From positions 1,612,001-1,676,000 of the forward strand of contig NZ_CP095757.1 in assembly GCF_023093535.1 (NCBI RefSeq): DNA of 64,000 bases. The letters run 5' to 3'. The notes beneath the pieces were generated by a model, which worked only from the letters and a program-made list of their open reading frames with translations, was not told the origin of the DNA and did no database searches. Origin of the DNA: Halovivax limisalsi. GTDB taxonomy: Archaea; Halobacteriota; Halobacteria; Halobacteriales; Natrialbaceae. Within the stretch, counting starts at the first letter, position 1. Each line of letters opens with the position of its first letter. This document shows positions 15,790 to 24,810 of the stretch, piece after piece. A program made the position numbers and the translations under genes.

Positions 15790-17354
15790 TGATCGAGTTG
15801 CTCCTCGCGGTCGCCTTCGCAGGCGCGGCCGTCACGTTCCTGGCACCGAATCGCATCGCCGGCAAACTGGCCCTGCTCGTCAGCCTGCTGCCCGCGGGGA
15901 TCTCGCTGTGGCTGTTCGCCGCCTTCGACGGCAGCGGGAACGCCCTGCTCGGCGGCGACCTGGCGTTCGAGTCGCAGGCGACGTGGTTCAGCCTCGGCCA
16001 GTACGACGTCTCGTGGTTCGTCGGCCTCGACGGCATCAGCCTGCCGCTGGTCGTGCTGACGACCGTGCTGACGACGCTCGCGATCCTCTCGTCGTGGACG
16101 CCGATCGACGAGCGCGAGTCCCAGTTCTACGGCCTCGTGCTGTTCATCGAGGCGAACCTGCTCGGCGTCTTCGTCGCGCTGGACTTCTTCCTCTGGTTCA
16201 TCTTCTGGGAGGCCGTCCTCATCCCGATGTACCTGCTGATCGGGATCTGGGGCGGGCCGCGCCGGAAGTACGCGGCGGTGAAGTTCTTCGTCTACACGAA
16301 CGTCGCCTCGCTCGTGCTGTTCGGCGCCTTCGTCGCCTTCGTCTTCGGTATGGGGGGCGACGTGAGTAGCTTCTCGTTGCCCGAGATCACGCAGGCGTTC
16401 CACGACGGCGGCCTCGTGGGCAACGCCTACGGCATCGAGGCGCCATTGCTCGCCTCGATCATCTTCGTGGCGCTGTTCCTCGGCTTCGCCGTCAAGGTGC
16501 CCGTCGTCCCGTTCCACACCTGGCTGCCCGACGCCCACGTCGAGGCGCCGACGCCGGCGTCGGTGCTGCTGGCGGGCGTCTTGCTGAAGATGGGGACCTA
16601 CGCCCTGCTCCGGTTCAACTTCACGATGTTCCCCGAGCAAGTCGAAGCGTTCGCGATCCCGATCGCCGCGATCGCCGGGATCAGCGTCATCTACGGAGCG
16701 CTGCTCGCGCTCGCCCAGACGGACCTCAAGCGGATCGTGGCCTACTCCTCGGTCTCCTCGATGGGGTACGTTATCCTGGGACTCGTTGCAGCGACGCAGT
16801 TCGGCGTCAGCGGCGCCACCTTCCAGATGGTGAGTCACGGCCTCATCTCCGGACTCATGTTCATGGCCGTCGGCGTCGTCTACAACGCGACCCACACCCG
16901 GATGGTCACCGACATGTCCGGGCTGGCACAGAAGATGCCCGTCGCCGTCTGGATCTTCGTCGCCGGCGCGTTCGGATACATGGGTCTGCCGCTGATGAGC
17001 GGCTTCTTCGCCGAGTTCTCGATCTTCTACGGCGCCTTCGGCTCCGACCTGCTCGCCTACGCGCCCCTCTTCACCGCGATCGCGATGTTCGGCATCGTGA
17101 TCGTCGCGGGCTACCTGCTCTTTGCGATGCAGCGCAGTCTGTTCGGGCCCTACGCGCTCGAGACCGACTACGAGATCGGTCGGGCGCCGGTCCACGACAT
17201 CGCGCCGATGCTGATCCTGCTGGGGCTGATCGTCGTCCTCGGCGTGGCGCCGGAGACCATCTTCGATCGTATCACCGACGCGGCCGATCCGATCGTGGAC
17301 CTGTACGCGGCCGACGGGACCGGCGTGGCCGCATCCGGAGGTGATGGCGCGTGA
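15786..17354 (+). CDS. nuoM: Complex I subunit M (NuoM)
   Basis: This 522-residue antiporter-like pump subunit has about fourteen membrane segments. Family sequences include FVGLDGISLPLVVLTTVLTTLAILSSW, FFLWFIFWEAVLIPMYLLIGIWGG (helix 5 glutamate), KVPVVPFHTWLPDAHVEAPTPASVLLAGVLLKMG and FKRIVAYSSVSSMGYVILG-like DLKRIVAYSSVSSMG. I chose ATG 15786, which overlaps the nuoL stop; a GTG at 15777 would add three residues. The C-terminus overlaps the nuoN GTG. Confidence 0.95.
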   Translation: MMIELLLAVAFAGAAVTFLAPNRIAGKLALLVSLLPAGISLWLFAAFDGSGNALLGGDLAFESQATWFSLGQYDVSWFVGLDGISLPLVVLTTVLTTLAILSSWTPIDERESQFYGLVLFIEANLLGVFVALDFFLWFIFWEAVLIPMYLLIGIWGGPRRKYAAVKFFVYTNVASLVLFGAFVAFVFGMGGDVSSFSLPEITQAFHDGGLVGNAYGIEAPLLASIIFVALFLGFAVKVPVVPFHTWLPDAHVEAPTPASVLLAGVLLKMGTYALLRFNFTMFPEQVEAFAIPIAAIAGISVIYGALLALAQTDLKRIVAYSSVSSMGYVILGLVAATQFGVSGATFQMVSHGLISGLMFMAVGVVYNATHTRMVTDMSGLAQKMPVAVWIFVAGAFGYMGLPLMSGFFAEFSIFYGAFGSDLLAYAPLFTAIAMFGIVIVAGYLLFAMQRSLFGPYALETDYEIGRAPVHDIAPMLILLGLIVVLGVAPETIFDRITDAADPIVDLYAADGTGVAASGGDGA

Positions 17355-18916
17355 GCGCGCCCGTCATCGATCCGATCCAGTTGCCCGACTGGGCCGCGCT
17401 GGCGCCGGTGTTCGCGCTCGGAGCGGCCGCGTTCGTCGTCTTCGCGCTCGATACGATCCGGCCGGACGCGGTCGATCGCTCGCTGCTCGCGGGGACGACC
17501 GCCGGCGGCGCACTGGCAGGGCTCGGGATCGGTCTCTGGTTCCTGCTCGCCGGGGTCGGCGCGCCCGAGCCGGGCGGCCTCGGCGAGCTGACGATGTTCG
17601 ACGCTCAGCTCGTCGTCGACCAGCTCGCGCTCTTCTTCATGGTGGTCACCGCGATCGTGACCGCGCTCGTCGCGATCGCGAGCTACGACTACATGGAGGG
17701 CCACGCCTACCAGGCCGAGTACTACTCGCTGCTGTTGCTGGCGGCGACCGGGATGGCGACGATGGCCGCGGCCAACAGCCTCGTGACGGTCTTCCTGGCG
17801 TTCGAACTCGCGAGCCTGCCGTCGTACGCGCTGGTGGCCATCCTCAAGGACAACCGCGGCAGCGTCGAGGCGGGGCTGAAGTACTTCCTGATCGGCGCGC
17901 TCTCCTCGGCGATCTTCGTCTTCGGCATCAGCCTCGTCTACGCGGCGACGGGCGCGCTGCGGCTGGACCTGATCGCGGACGTCCTCACCGGCCGGACCGG
18001 CCAGCACCCGGTCACCGGAGCCGCCCACGACGTGACGGCGTTCGACGGCTTGCTCGGCGTCGGCCTGCTGCTGGTGCTCGGCGGCATCGCGTTCAAGATG
18101 GCGAGCGTTCCGTTCCACTTCTGGGCGCCGGAGGCCTACGAGGGTGCGCCGGCGCCGATCGCGGCCTTCCTCTCCTCGGCGTCGAAGGCCGCCGGCTTCG
18201 TCGTCGCGTTCCGCGTCTTCATCGAGGCGTTCCCGGTCAACTCGACCGCGAGCGTCGTCGGCTTCGACTGGCCGCTGGTCTTCGCGGCGCTGGCGGTGGT
18301 GACGATGACGGTCGGAACCTTCGCCGCGGCCGTCCAGGAGAACGTCAAGCGGATGCTCGCGTACTCCTCGGTCGGCCACGCGGGCTACGCCCTCATCGGG
18401 CTGGCGGGCGTGGGAGCGGGCGCCGGCGACCTCGTCGTCGGGGCGGCGTTCGCCCACCTGCTCGTCTACGCCTTCATGAACACGGGCGCGTTCCTCTTCG
18501 TCGCGCTGGCCGAACACTGGGGGGTCGGCCGCACGTTCGCCGACTACAACGGGCTGGGCCGGTCGGCGCCGGTCGCCAGCGTCGCCCTCACCGTCTTCAT
18601 GTTCAGCCTGGCCGGCGTCCCGCCGCTGTCTGGCTTCTGGAGCAAGTACCTGCTCTACGCCGGCGCGCTGGAGTCGGGCATGATCGTGCTCGCGGCCGCG
18701 CTCGTGATCAACAGCGCTCTCTCGCTGTACGTCTACCTGCGGCTGGTCAAGGCCGTCTGGATCGACGAGCCGATCACCGAGCGCGAGCCGCTGGCCCAGC
18801 CGGTCGGCCTCTACGCGGCCATCCTCGTCGCGGCCGTCATGACGGTCGTCATCCTGCCCGGCTTCGGGCCGGTTGGCGAGGCCGCGATCGACGCGGCCGG
18901 CTCGATCCTGCGGTAA
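17351..18916 (+). CDS. nuoN: Complex I subunit N (NuoN)
   Basis: This 521-residue antiporter-like pump subunit is the last gene of the operon. It has about fourteen membrane segments and conserved blocks: VFLAFELASLPSYALVAILK, GLKYFLIGALSSAIFVFG, FKMASVPFHFWAPEAYEGAPAPIAAFLSSASKAAGF and NVKRMLAYSSVGHAGYALIG. It starts with GTG overlapping nuoM. No nuoE, nuoF or nuoG follows, as known for haloarchaeal complex I. The complex therefore cannot bind NADH in the usual way and presumably takes electrons from another donor. Confidence 0.95.
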   Translation: MSAPVIDPIQLPDWAALAPVFALGAAAFVVFALDTIRPDAVDRSLLAGTTAGGALAGLGIGLWFLLAGVGAPEPGGLGELTMFDAQLVVDQLALFFMVVTAIVTALVAIASYDYMEGHAYQAEYYSLLLLAATGMATMAAANSLVTVFLAFELASLPSYALVAILKDNRGSVEAGLKYFLIGALSSAIFVFGISLVYAATGALRLDLIADVLTGRTGQHPVTGAAHDVTAFDGLLGVGLLLVLGGIAFKMASVPFHFWAPEAYEGAPAPIAAFLSSASKAAGFVVAFRVFIEAFPVNSTASVVGFDWPLVFAALAVVTMTVGTFAAAVQENVKRMLAYSSVGHAGYALIGLAGVGAGAGDLVVGAAFAHLLVYAFMNTGAFLFVALAEHWGVGRTFADYNGLGRSAPVASVALTVFMFSLAGVPPLSGFWSKYLLYAGALESGMIVLAAALVINSALSLYVYLRLVKAVWIDEPITEREPLAQPVGLYAAILVAAVMTVVILPGFGPVGEAAIDAAGSILR

Positions 18917-18987
18917 CTCCGGCTGCAAGCGACCGATTCCGGGCGAGAGCCGGTTGTCTTTTACGCGACAGGGTCGAAGCCGCGGGC

Positions 18988-20466
18988 ATGGCACGGCGGC
19001 TCGTCCTCGGGTGTGGTGACGTGGGAGCGACGATGCTGCAGTCGCTCGACGCCGTCACCTGCCTCGTGGACGAGCCGGCGACGGTCGAACGCCTCCGGGA
19101 CGCGGGGATCGCCGCCCAGACGGGCGATCCGACGGATCGGACGACGCTCGCCGCGTACGAACCGCCGCGCACGGTGATCGTCGCCGGCGACCGGACGGAT
19201 CGGAACGTCGAGGCGGCCGAGGCCGCACGCGCACAGTTTCCGGACGCGATCCTGCTGGCGTACGCCGGCGGCAATCTCACGCCGGACGCCTGGGAGCGGC
19301 TGTCTGCGGTCGCCGACGACGTCGTCGAACCGGCGGGGGCGCTTTCGGCCCGGGTGCTCGACCGGGCGGCGAGCCCGGAGGCGGAGACCGCCAGGCGGCT
19401 CCGTGCGGCCCTGCTGTCGCTCGACGGGCCGCTCGCCGTCGTGACCCACGACAACCCGGATCCCGACGCGATCGCGAGCGCGGTCGCACTCGTCGACCTG
19501 GCCGAGGCCCTCGACGTCGAGGCGCAGGCGTGTTACTTCGGCGAGATCTCCCACCAGGAGAATCGGGCGATGGTCAACCTGCTCGATCTCGACATCGAGC
19601 GCGTCGACGAGTCGGACGATATCGACGAGTACGGGTCGATCGCGCTGGTCGATCACTCACGCCCGGGGGTCAACGACGGGCTGGCGCCCGATCGGGACGT
19701 CGACATCGTCATCGATCACCACCCGCCGCGCGGTCCGGTCGCCGGGCGGTTCGTCGACCTCCGGACGGCCGTCGGGGCGACGAGCACGGTGATGGCGGAG
19801 TACGTGGACAAATCCGGCGTCGCGTTCGACGGGCGGACGGCGACGGCGTTGCTCTACGGCATTCGGGTCGACACGAACGACTTCACGCGGGAGACGTCGT
19901 CGCTCGACTTCGAGGCGGCCGCGACGCTTCGGCCCCACGCGGACGCGGACGTCCTCGAACGGATCGAACAGCCGACGATCGACGGCGAGACGCTCGACAC
20001 GATCGCCCGGGCGATCAAACGACGGGTGCGCTACGACGACGTCATCGTCGCGAGCGCCGGTCAGATCGCGAGTCGCGACGCGCTTCCCCAGGCCGCCGAC
20101 CGACTCCTCTCGATCGAGGGCGTCGCGACGACCCTCGTCTTCGGGATGCTCGACGAGATGGTGTTCTGCTCCGCGCGCTCGCGCGACCGGAATCTCGATC
20201 TCGGCGAGGTGATCCGCGACGCCTTCGAGCCGATCGGTAGCGCCGGCGGCCACAGCGACATGGCCGGCGCCCAGCTCGAGATCGGCGTCCTCGGCGAACT
20301 CGAGGGCGGCGACGTCGACGCCGCCGGACGGACCGATCGGATCCTCACGGCCGTCGAGGAGGTCGTCGAGAAACGCTTCGTCGAGGCGATCGAGAGTCAG
20401 CCGGGTGCGCCCGTCGCCTCGTACGATCGCGAGAGCGAGATCCTCTTCGAGGCCGGTCGGGACTGA
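18988..20466 (+). CDS. DHH-family phosphoesterase with N-terminal TrkA-N-like domain
   Basis: This 492-residue cytoplasmic protein has an N-terminal Rossmann-like domain (residues 1-110, VLGCGDVGATML), a DHH phosphoesterase core (about 145-320: VVTHDNPDPDAIASAVAL, ALVDHSRPG, DIVIDHHPP) and a C-terminal DHHA1-type domain (ending near GGHSDMAGAQLEIG). The aspartate and histidine metal ligands are intact, so phosphodiesterase or nanoRNase/c-di-nucleotide hydrolase activity is plausible. The start is set by TCTTTTACG 24-31 bases upstream of ATG 18988; the long upstream frame is a nuoN shadow. Substrate is unknown. Confidence 0.88.
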   Translation: MARRLVLGCGDVGATMLQSLDAVTCLVDEPATVERLRDAGIAAQTGDPTDRTTLAAYEPPRTVIVAGDRTDRNVEAAEAARAQFPDAILLAYAGGNLTPDAWERLSAVADDVVEPAGALSARVLDRAASPEAETARRLRAALLSLDGPLAVVTHDNPDPDAIASAVALVDLAEALDVEAQACYFGEISHQENRAMVNLLDLDIERVDESDDIDEYGSIALVDHSRPGVNDGLAPDRDVDIVIDHHPPRGPVAGRFVDLRTAVGATSTVMAEYVDKSGVAFDGRTATALLYGIRVDTNDFTRETSSLDFEAAATLRPHADADVLERIEQPTIDGETLDTIARAIKRRVRYDDVIVASAGQIASRDALPQAADRLLSIEGVATTLVFGMLDEMVFCSARSRDRNLDLGEVIRDAFEPIGSAGGHSDMAGAQLEIGVLGELEGGDVDAAGRTDRILTAVEEVVEKRFVEAIESQPGAPVASYDRESEILFEAGRD

Positions 20467-20573
20467 CGGTCGCCCGGGAGCGTCACCTGCGTGGCTGATC
20501 GACGGCGGCGCTACGGCGCCCGACCCGACCGCAGAAGCGCACCCTTTTGTCATCCGGGAACGAGGTCGTACGT

Positions 20574-21395
20574 ATGGACGAGGCGTGGCGTGGAAACAAG
20601 CCCCAGGTGGGCGAGTACATGACCCAGGACGTCGTGACCGTCTCGCCGGACGCCGGGGTCGCCGACGTGGCCCGGCGCATCGCCGAGAGCGACAACCACA
20701 GCGGCTATCCCGTCTGCGAGCGCCGTCGCGTCGAGGGGTTCATCAGCGCGCGCGATCTGCTCCTCGCCGCGGACGACGAGCCGATCTGGAAGGTGATGAC
20801 GACGGACCTCATCGTCGCGCACCCGGAGATGAAGGTGACCGACGCGGCCCGCGTCATCCTCCGGTCGGGCATCCAGAAGCTGCCGGTGGTCGACGACGCG
20901 GGCAACCTCGTCGGCATCATCTCGAACGCGGACGTCATCCGCAGCCAGATCGAGCGCGCGACGCCGGAGAAGGTGGGAAAGCTCATCCGAACGCTCTCGA
21001 ACATCCACGGCGTCGACTTCGAGCAGACGCGACGGACGGTGCCGCTGGTGGACCTCATCCCGACGCAGGGGCGGGTCTACGCCGACGAACTCGAGGGTCG
21101 ACGCTACGAACTCGAACACGGGCTTGCCGAACCGCTCGTCGTCATCGACAACGCGGGAACCCTCCTGCTCGCCGACGGCCACCACCGCGTTCTCGCGGCC
21201 GACCGCCTCGACATCGACGAGATGGACGCATACGTGATCGAGACGGCCGAGCCGATCGACCTCGGGATGGCCCGCACCGCGCGCAAGGAGGGACTCTCGT
21301 CGCTCGAGGACATCGAGGTCGTCGACTACGCCCGCCACCCGCTCGTCGAGACGACCAAGCGGTTGCAGGCCGACGGCTCGTCCGGCGAGGAGTGA
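20574..21395 (+). CDS. CBS-domain protein with C-terminal ParB-like domain
   Basis: This 273-residue soluble protein has two CBS domains (about residues 10-65 and 68-125: VGEYMTQDVVTVSPDAGVADVA and VMTTDLIVAHPEMKVTDAARVI). They are followed by a ParB/sulfiredoxin-like domain (about 145-235) with VPLVDLIPTQGRVYADELE, LAEPLVVIDN and the LADGHHRVLAADRL motif. CBS pairs usually bind adenine nucleotides. The ParB-like fold may bind DNA or act as a nucleotide-dependent enzyme. CCTTTTGT at 20543-20550 sets the start at ATG 20574. It is probably regulatory; the ligand and target are unknown. Confidence 0.85.
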   Translation: MDEAWRGNKPQVGEYMTQDVVTVSPDAGVADVARRIAESDNHSGYPVCERRRVEGFISARDLLLAADDEPIWKVMTTDLIVAHPEMKVTDAARVILRSGIQKLPVVDDAGNLVGIISNADVIRSQIERATPEKVGKLIRTLSNIHGVDFEQTRRTVPLVDLIPTQGRVYADELEGRRYELEHGLAEPLVVIDNAGTLLLADGHHRVLAADRLDIDEMDAYVIETAEPIDLGMARTARKEGLSSLEDIEVVDYARHPLVETTKRLQADGSSGEE

Positions 21396-21520
21396 CGCCG
21401 CGGCGAACGGCCGGCTTTTACGGTGAGCGGAGTGGTGCAGTGGTCGACCGGACCGATAACCGAGCGACGCACGGGCGAGTTGAAAATGATTATGAGGCAA
21501 CCACTCGTCGGTTCGCTCGA

Positions 21521-22684
21521 ATGAGCGACCCCAGTGTCTCGGACCGGGTCGACGGGCGGAGCGGATCCGTCACCGCCGTGGACGACGCCGTCGAGAACCG
21601 GTCCGAACCGGCTGACGCCGACGGTCGTGATGGGGATGGGTCCCACGACGGCCGCCGTCGCGATTCGACCGCGCCGACCGCCGATCCCGTCGTCCGGGCG
21701 CGCGATCTCACCAAGACGTACGGCAGCGGCGAGGAAGCCGTGACGGCGGTCGAGGGCGTCGACCTCGAGATCGAGCGCGCCAGCGCGGTCGGGATCCTCG
21801 GCCCGAACGGGGCGGGCAAGACCACGACGATCAAGCTCCTGCTGGGGTTGATCCTGCCCGACGCTGGCGAGGCGCGCATCGACGGCGTCGACGTCCTCGA
21901 GTCGCCCCGGCGGGGCTATCGCGCGGTCGCAGCGATGCTGGAAGGCGCCCGGAACGTCTACTGGCGCCTCACGGTCCGGGAGAACGTCCGGTACTTCGCC
22001 CGGCTCGCCGACCGACCGGCCGATCCCGCGCGTATCGACGCGCTGATCGAGCAGGTGGGACTGACCGAGAAGGCCGACGCGACGGTCAACGAACTCTCCC
22101 GCGGGATGAAACAAAAGACGTCGCTTGCGTGTACGCTCGTCCGCGACACGCCGGTCGTCTTTCTCGACGAACCCACGCTGGGCCTCGACGTCGAGAGTTC
22201 GCTCGACCTGCGCCGAGAGCTGCGGACGCTCGTCGACGAGGAGGACCGCACGGTGATCATCTCGAGTCACGACATGGACGTCATCGAGGCCGTCTGCGAC
22301 CGCGTCGTCATCATGAACGAGGGGCGGATCGTCGCGGACGACTCGATCGAGGACCTCCGGTCGGTGTTTCGGACGCAGGCCTACCGGGTTCGCCTCGACG
22401 GGGCGCTCTCGCGCGAGACGAAGGCCGCGCTGGAGGCGGACGTCGGCGCGACGGAGTGGGTCGAACGCAACGGGACGACGCAGTTCGACGCGCGAACCGT
22501 CCGGGGCGCCGAGTTTCACGGCATGCTGTCGACGATCGAGGCCTCCGATGCGACCTTCCGCTCGGTCGACCTGCTCGAACCCGATTTGGAGGAGATCTTC
22601 CTGGAAGTGACCGACGGGACGGCGGATCCGATCGAGGGGAGCGACGCCGTTGATGCGTCCGGGAACGGGGGTGCAAGTCGATGA
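21521..22684 (+). CDS. ABC-2 type exporter, ATP-binding subunit
   Basis: This 387-residue ATPase has Walker A GPNGAGKTT, Q-loop region LEGARNVYWRLTV, signature LSRGMKQK, Walker B VVFLDEPT and the SSHD switch histidine. The first 55 residues are a low-complexity acidic extension with no known domain. The C-terminal segment (about residues 285-370) resembles DUF4162-like regulatory tails of multidrug or antibiotic exporters. I placed the start at ATG 21521, the first ATG after an AT-rich patch (GAAAATGATTATG). Its stop overlaps the permease ATG. The substrate is not evident. Confidence 0.9.
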   Translation: MSDPSVSDRVDGRSGSVTAVDDAVENRSEPADADGRDGDGSHDGRRRDSTAPTADPVVRARDLTKTYGSGEEAVTAVEGVDLEIERASAVGILGPNGAGKTTTIKLLLGLILPDAGEARIDGVDVLESPRRGYRAVAAMLEGARNVYWRLTVRENVRYFARLADRPADPARIDALIEQVGLTEKADATVNELSRGMKQKTSLACTLVRDTPVVFLDEPTLGLDVESSLDLRRELRTLVDEEDRTVIISSHDMDVIEAVCDRVVIMNEGRIVADDSIEDLRSVFRTQAYRVRLDGALSRETKAALEADVGATEWVERNGTTQFDARTVRGAEFHGMLSTIEASDATFRSVDLLEPDLEEIFLEVTDGTADPIEGSDAVDASGNGGASR

Positions 22685-23511
22685 GCGGGGAGCCTGGTGG
22701 GCCCGGCGATGGCGGAGCCGAGCCCCGTTCCAGCGCGGCGTCGCTCCGCCGCCTCACCGCGGCCGTGTTCGAGAAGCAGGTCATCCTGCTCAGGCGCTAC
22801 TGGATCAACACGGCGACCATGCTCGTCACCTCCTACGTCTTCTTCGCGATCATCTTCTACGGGGGCCAGGCCGTGGCCGGGCCCGCCATCGAGGGCTCGC
22901 TCGACGGGCTCGTCGTCGGCTTCTTCCTGTTTACCGCGACGCTCGCGGCGTTCTTCGGGACGGCCCGGAACGTCCAGCGCGAGGCCCAGTGGGGCACGCT
23001 CGAACAGCTGTTCATGTCGCCCCACGGCATCGGGCGGGTGATGGCCGTCAAGTCGGTCTGGAACGTGCTCTGGAGCGTCGCCGTCGCGTTCGTCCTGCTC
23101 GTCGTCATGCTGGTGACGACGGGGCGGACGCTGACGGTCGACCCCCTGACCGTGACTGTCGTGACGGGACTGGCCATCTGTTCGGTTCTGGGGCTCGGCT
23201 TCGTCGTCGCCGGGCTCTCGTTGCTGTACAAGCGCATCGAGAACGTCCAGCAATTGGTGCAGTTCGCCTTCATCGGCCTCATCGCCGCACCAGCGACGGA
23301 CGTCCACTGGGCGATCGACCTCCTCCCGCTCTCGGCGGGCAGCGGGCTGCTCCAGCGCTCGATGACCGAGGGGACGACGCTGCTCTCGTTCAGGGTCGGC
23401 GATATCTTCATCCTCGTCGGCACCGGCGTCGGCTACCTCTTCGGTGGCTACTTCGTCTTCCAGCTGTGCGTCCGGCGGGCTCGTCGACTCGGCGTGATGG
23501 GTCACTACTGA
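22681..23511 (+). CDS. ABC-2 type exporter, permease subunit
   Basis: This 276-residue membrane protein has six hydrophobic segments in the ABC-2 permease pattern: a short cytoplasmic N-terminus (FEKQVILLRRYWINT), then TM helices with QREAQWGTLEQLFMSPHGIGRVM in the first cytoplasmic loop, a classical ABC-2 coupling sequence. The ATG overlaps the stop of the ATPase gene by four bases, so the two form one transporter. It could export a lipid, drug or peptide; nothing in the neighbourhood narrows this down. Confidence 0.88.
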   Translation: MSGEPGGPGDGGAEPRSSAASLRRLTAAVFEKQVILLRRYWINTATMLVTSYVFFAIIFYGGQAVAGPAIEGSLDGLVVGFFLFTATLAAFFGTARNVQREAQWGTLEQLFMSPHGIGRVMAVKSVWNVLWSVAVAFVLLVVMLVTTGRTLTVDPLTVTVVTGLAICSVLGLGFVVAGLSLLYKRIENVQQLVQFAFIGLIAAPATDVHWAIDLLPLSAGSGLLQRSMTEGTTLLSFRVGDIFILVGTGVGYLFGGYFVFQLCVRRARRLGVMGHY

Positions 23512-23659
23512 ACTCGATCTCGTCGGCGCGCAGCCGAGCGACTGCCGAATATCCTTACTCCCCGGCGTGTGGTTCGGCGTCGTGCGTCCGTCCCTGTTCC
23601 GCTCACCGATCACGGTTCGCCGAGAGCGGAGCAAGAACAGACCGCTCTATCACTGGTGC

Positions 23660-23753
23660 ATGCCGTCGATTTAATTATATACTATTCATCTTAACATTTG
23701 TATGTACTATATGCCAAGGAAATAAGTACTTGTTCCGTGGATTTTATTTCGCA
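23660..23753 (+). promoter_or_regulatory. AT-rich promoter region of the secreted HExxH protein
   Basis: Bases 23672-23750 are markedly AT-rich, with TTTAATTATATACTATTC, TATGTACTATATG and GATTTTATTTCG. This contrasts with the GC-rich surroundings. Several TATA-like elements are possible; GGATTTTATTTC ends only a few bases before ATG 23754, so the better candidate is ATGTACTATATG about 40 bases upstream. Confidence 0.45.
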
Positions 23754-24590
23754 ATGCAACGGCGTACGCTTCTGAAAACGGTCGGTGCGGCTGCGGTAGT
23801 CGGAGCGGCCGCGTCTGGCACGGCAACTGCCGACAGCCACGAGAACGATTCGAGGGAGTACAGGGAGCTCACGATCCGTATTCGGACGGACGAAGGCACC
23901 GATCCGACGCACGACTATCACGAGGGTGCCATCGAGGGACTCGACGACTTCGGCGTGTGGCTCGAGACGTGGATGCCGTACGTCGACAGCGTCGAGGTAC
24001 TAGACCAGACGGGATTTGCGGATTTCGATCCGATCGGCGATATTGACGACGTGGCGGACCAGTATCCGGACTATACCGACACGCCGGACTCGCTCAACGT
24101 GTGTCTGACCTCGAGCACTGATCTGTCTGCTGGCTACGCCGACGGAAAGCTGTACAATGCCGACTCGGATGGTACGAACGCCCATTGCTACGTCAACTCA
24201 AACCATATACCCGTAATCGATCTCGGGTCGGATGCGGGTTACAACTTTGCGGTTCACGAAGCGATCCACTGCATGACATATCACACGACGAGCGATACTG
24301 GCGCGAAGCTTGACCACGGGTTCGGTGAAACGTGGAATCCGCTGTTTGATCGTCTACAAGCGTCCATCATGGTCACGGGATATGCCAACGAGTGGCAAGA
24401 CTACGAACCCCAAATCCCGGATACAGAATGTGACGGGTCCAGCCTGAGCCAGGGCAGGAGGCCGGAATACAATCCCGTGATAACGGAGTGTACTGCGAAC
24501 GAGCTGGTGGCCTTCCACTTTGGCGACAAGTACGACGCGGCCTCGCCGGCGACCGGGCGTCTCGATATCTCCGAGAACGAGGGCTGGTAA
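23754..24590 (+). CDS. Tat-secreted predicted zinc metalloprotease-like protein
   Basis: This 278-residue protein has a twin-arginine signal (QRRTLLKTVGAAAVV, cleavage probably after TATA near residue 26). The mature part carries HEAIHCMTYH at about residues 165-174, an HExxH zinc site. A later ITECTANELVAFHFGDKYD could supply a third ligand. Four to five cysteines (Cys residues in NVCLTS, AHCYVN, IHCMTY, DTECDG, ITECTA) suggest extracellular disulfides. It has lower GC and more relaxed codon use than its neighbours, and AT-rich flanking DNA, consistent with recent transfer. I do not recognise a named family; protease activity is inferred from the motif. Confidence 0.7.
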   Translation: MQRRTLLKTVGAAAVVGAAASGTATADSHENDSREYRELTIRIRTDEGTDPTHDYHEGAIEGLDDFGVWLETWMPYVDSVEVLDQTGFADFDPIGDIDDVADQYPDYTDTPDSLNVCLTSSTDLSAGYADGKLYNADSDGTNAHCYVNSNHIPVIDLGSDAGYNFAVHEAIHCMTYHTTSDTGAKLDHGFGETWNPLFDRLQASIMVTGYANEWQDYEPQIPDTECDGSSLSQGRRPEYNPVITECTANELVAFHFGDKYDAASPATGRLDISENEGW

Positions 24591-24810
24591 CCGGCCGCTC
24601 GCGGCAGCAGGGTCGACACGCGAGCGGCAGTACCCGGTAACCGAACGTTCCCGTCAAGCGCTCACTGATCGGAAGTGCATTCGTCCGCCGTCCGGACCTC
24701 ACGTCGAGACTCCGGGCTGGTCAGATCGGTCGGGCGTCCGGCCTCGGAAACGGTTTCCTGCACGACGCGGTTCCCGAAGGCTAATGTCGATTCCGGTGTA
24801 ATCTCGGCGC

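Noticed and set aside
17168-18994. Long open frame (608 codons) opposite nuoN
   Set aside because: Same antisense composition; nuoM and nuoN occupy the region with clear family motifs.
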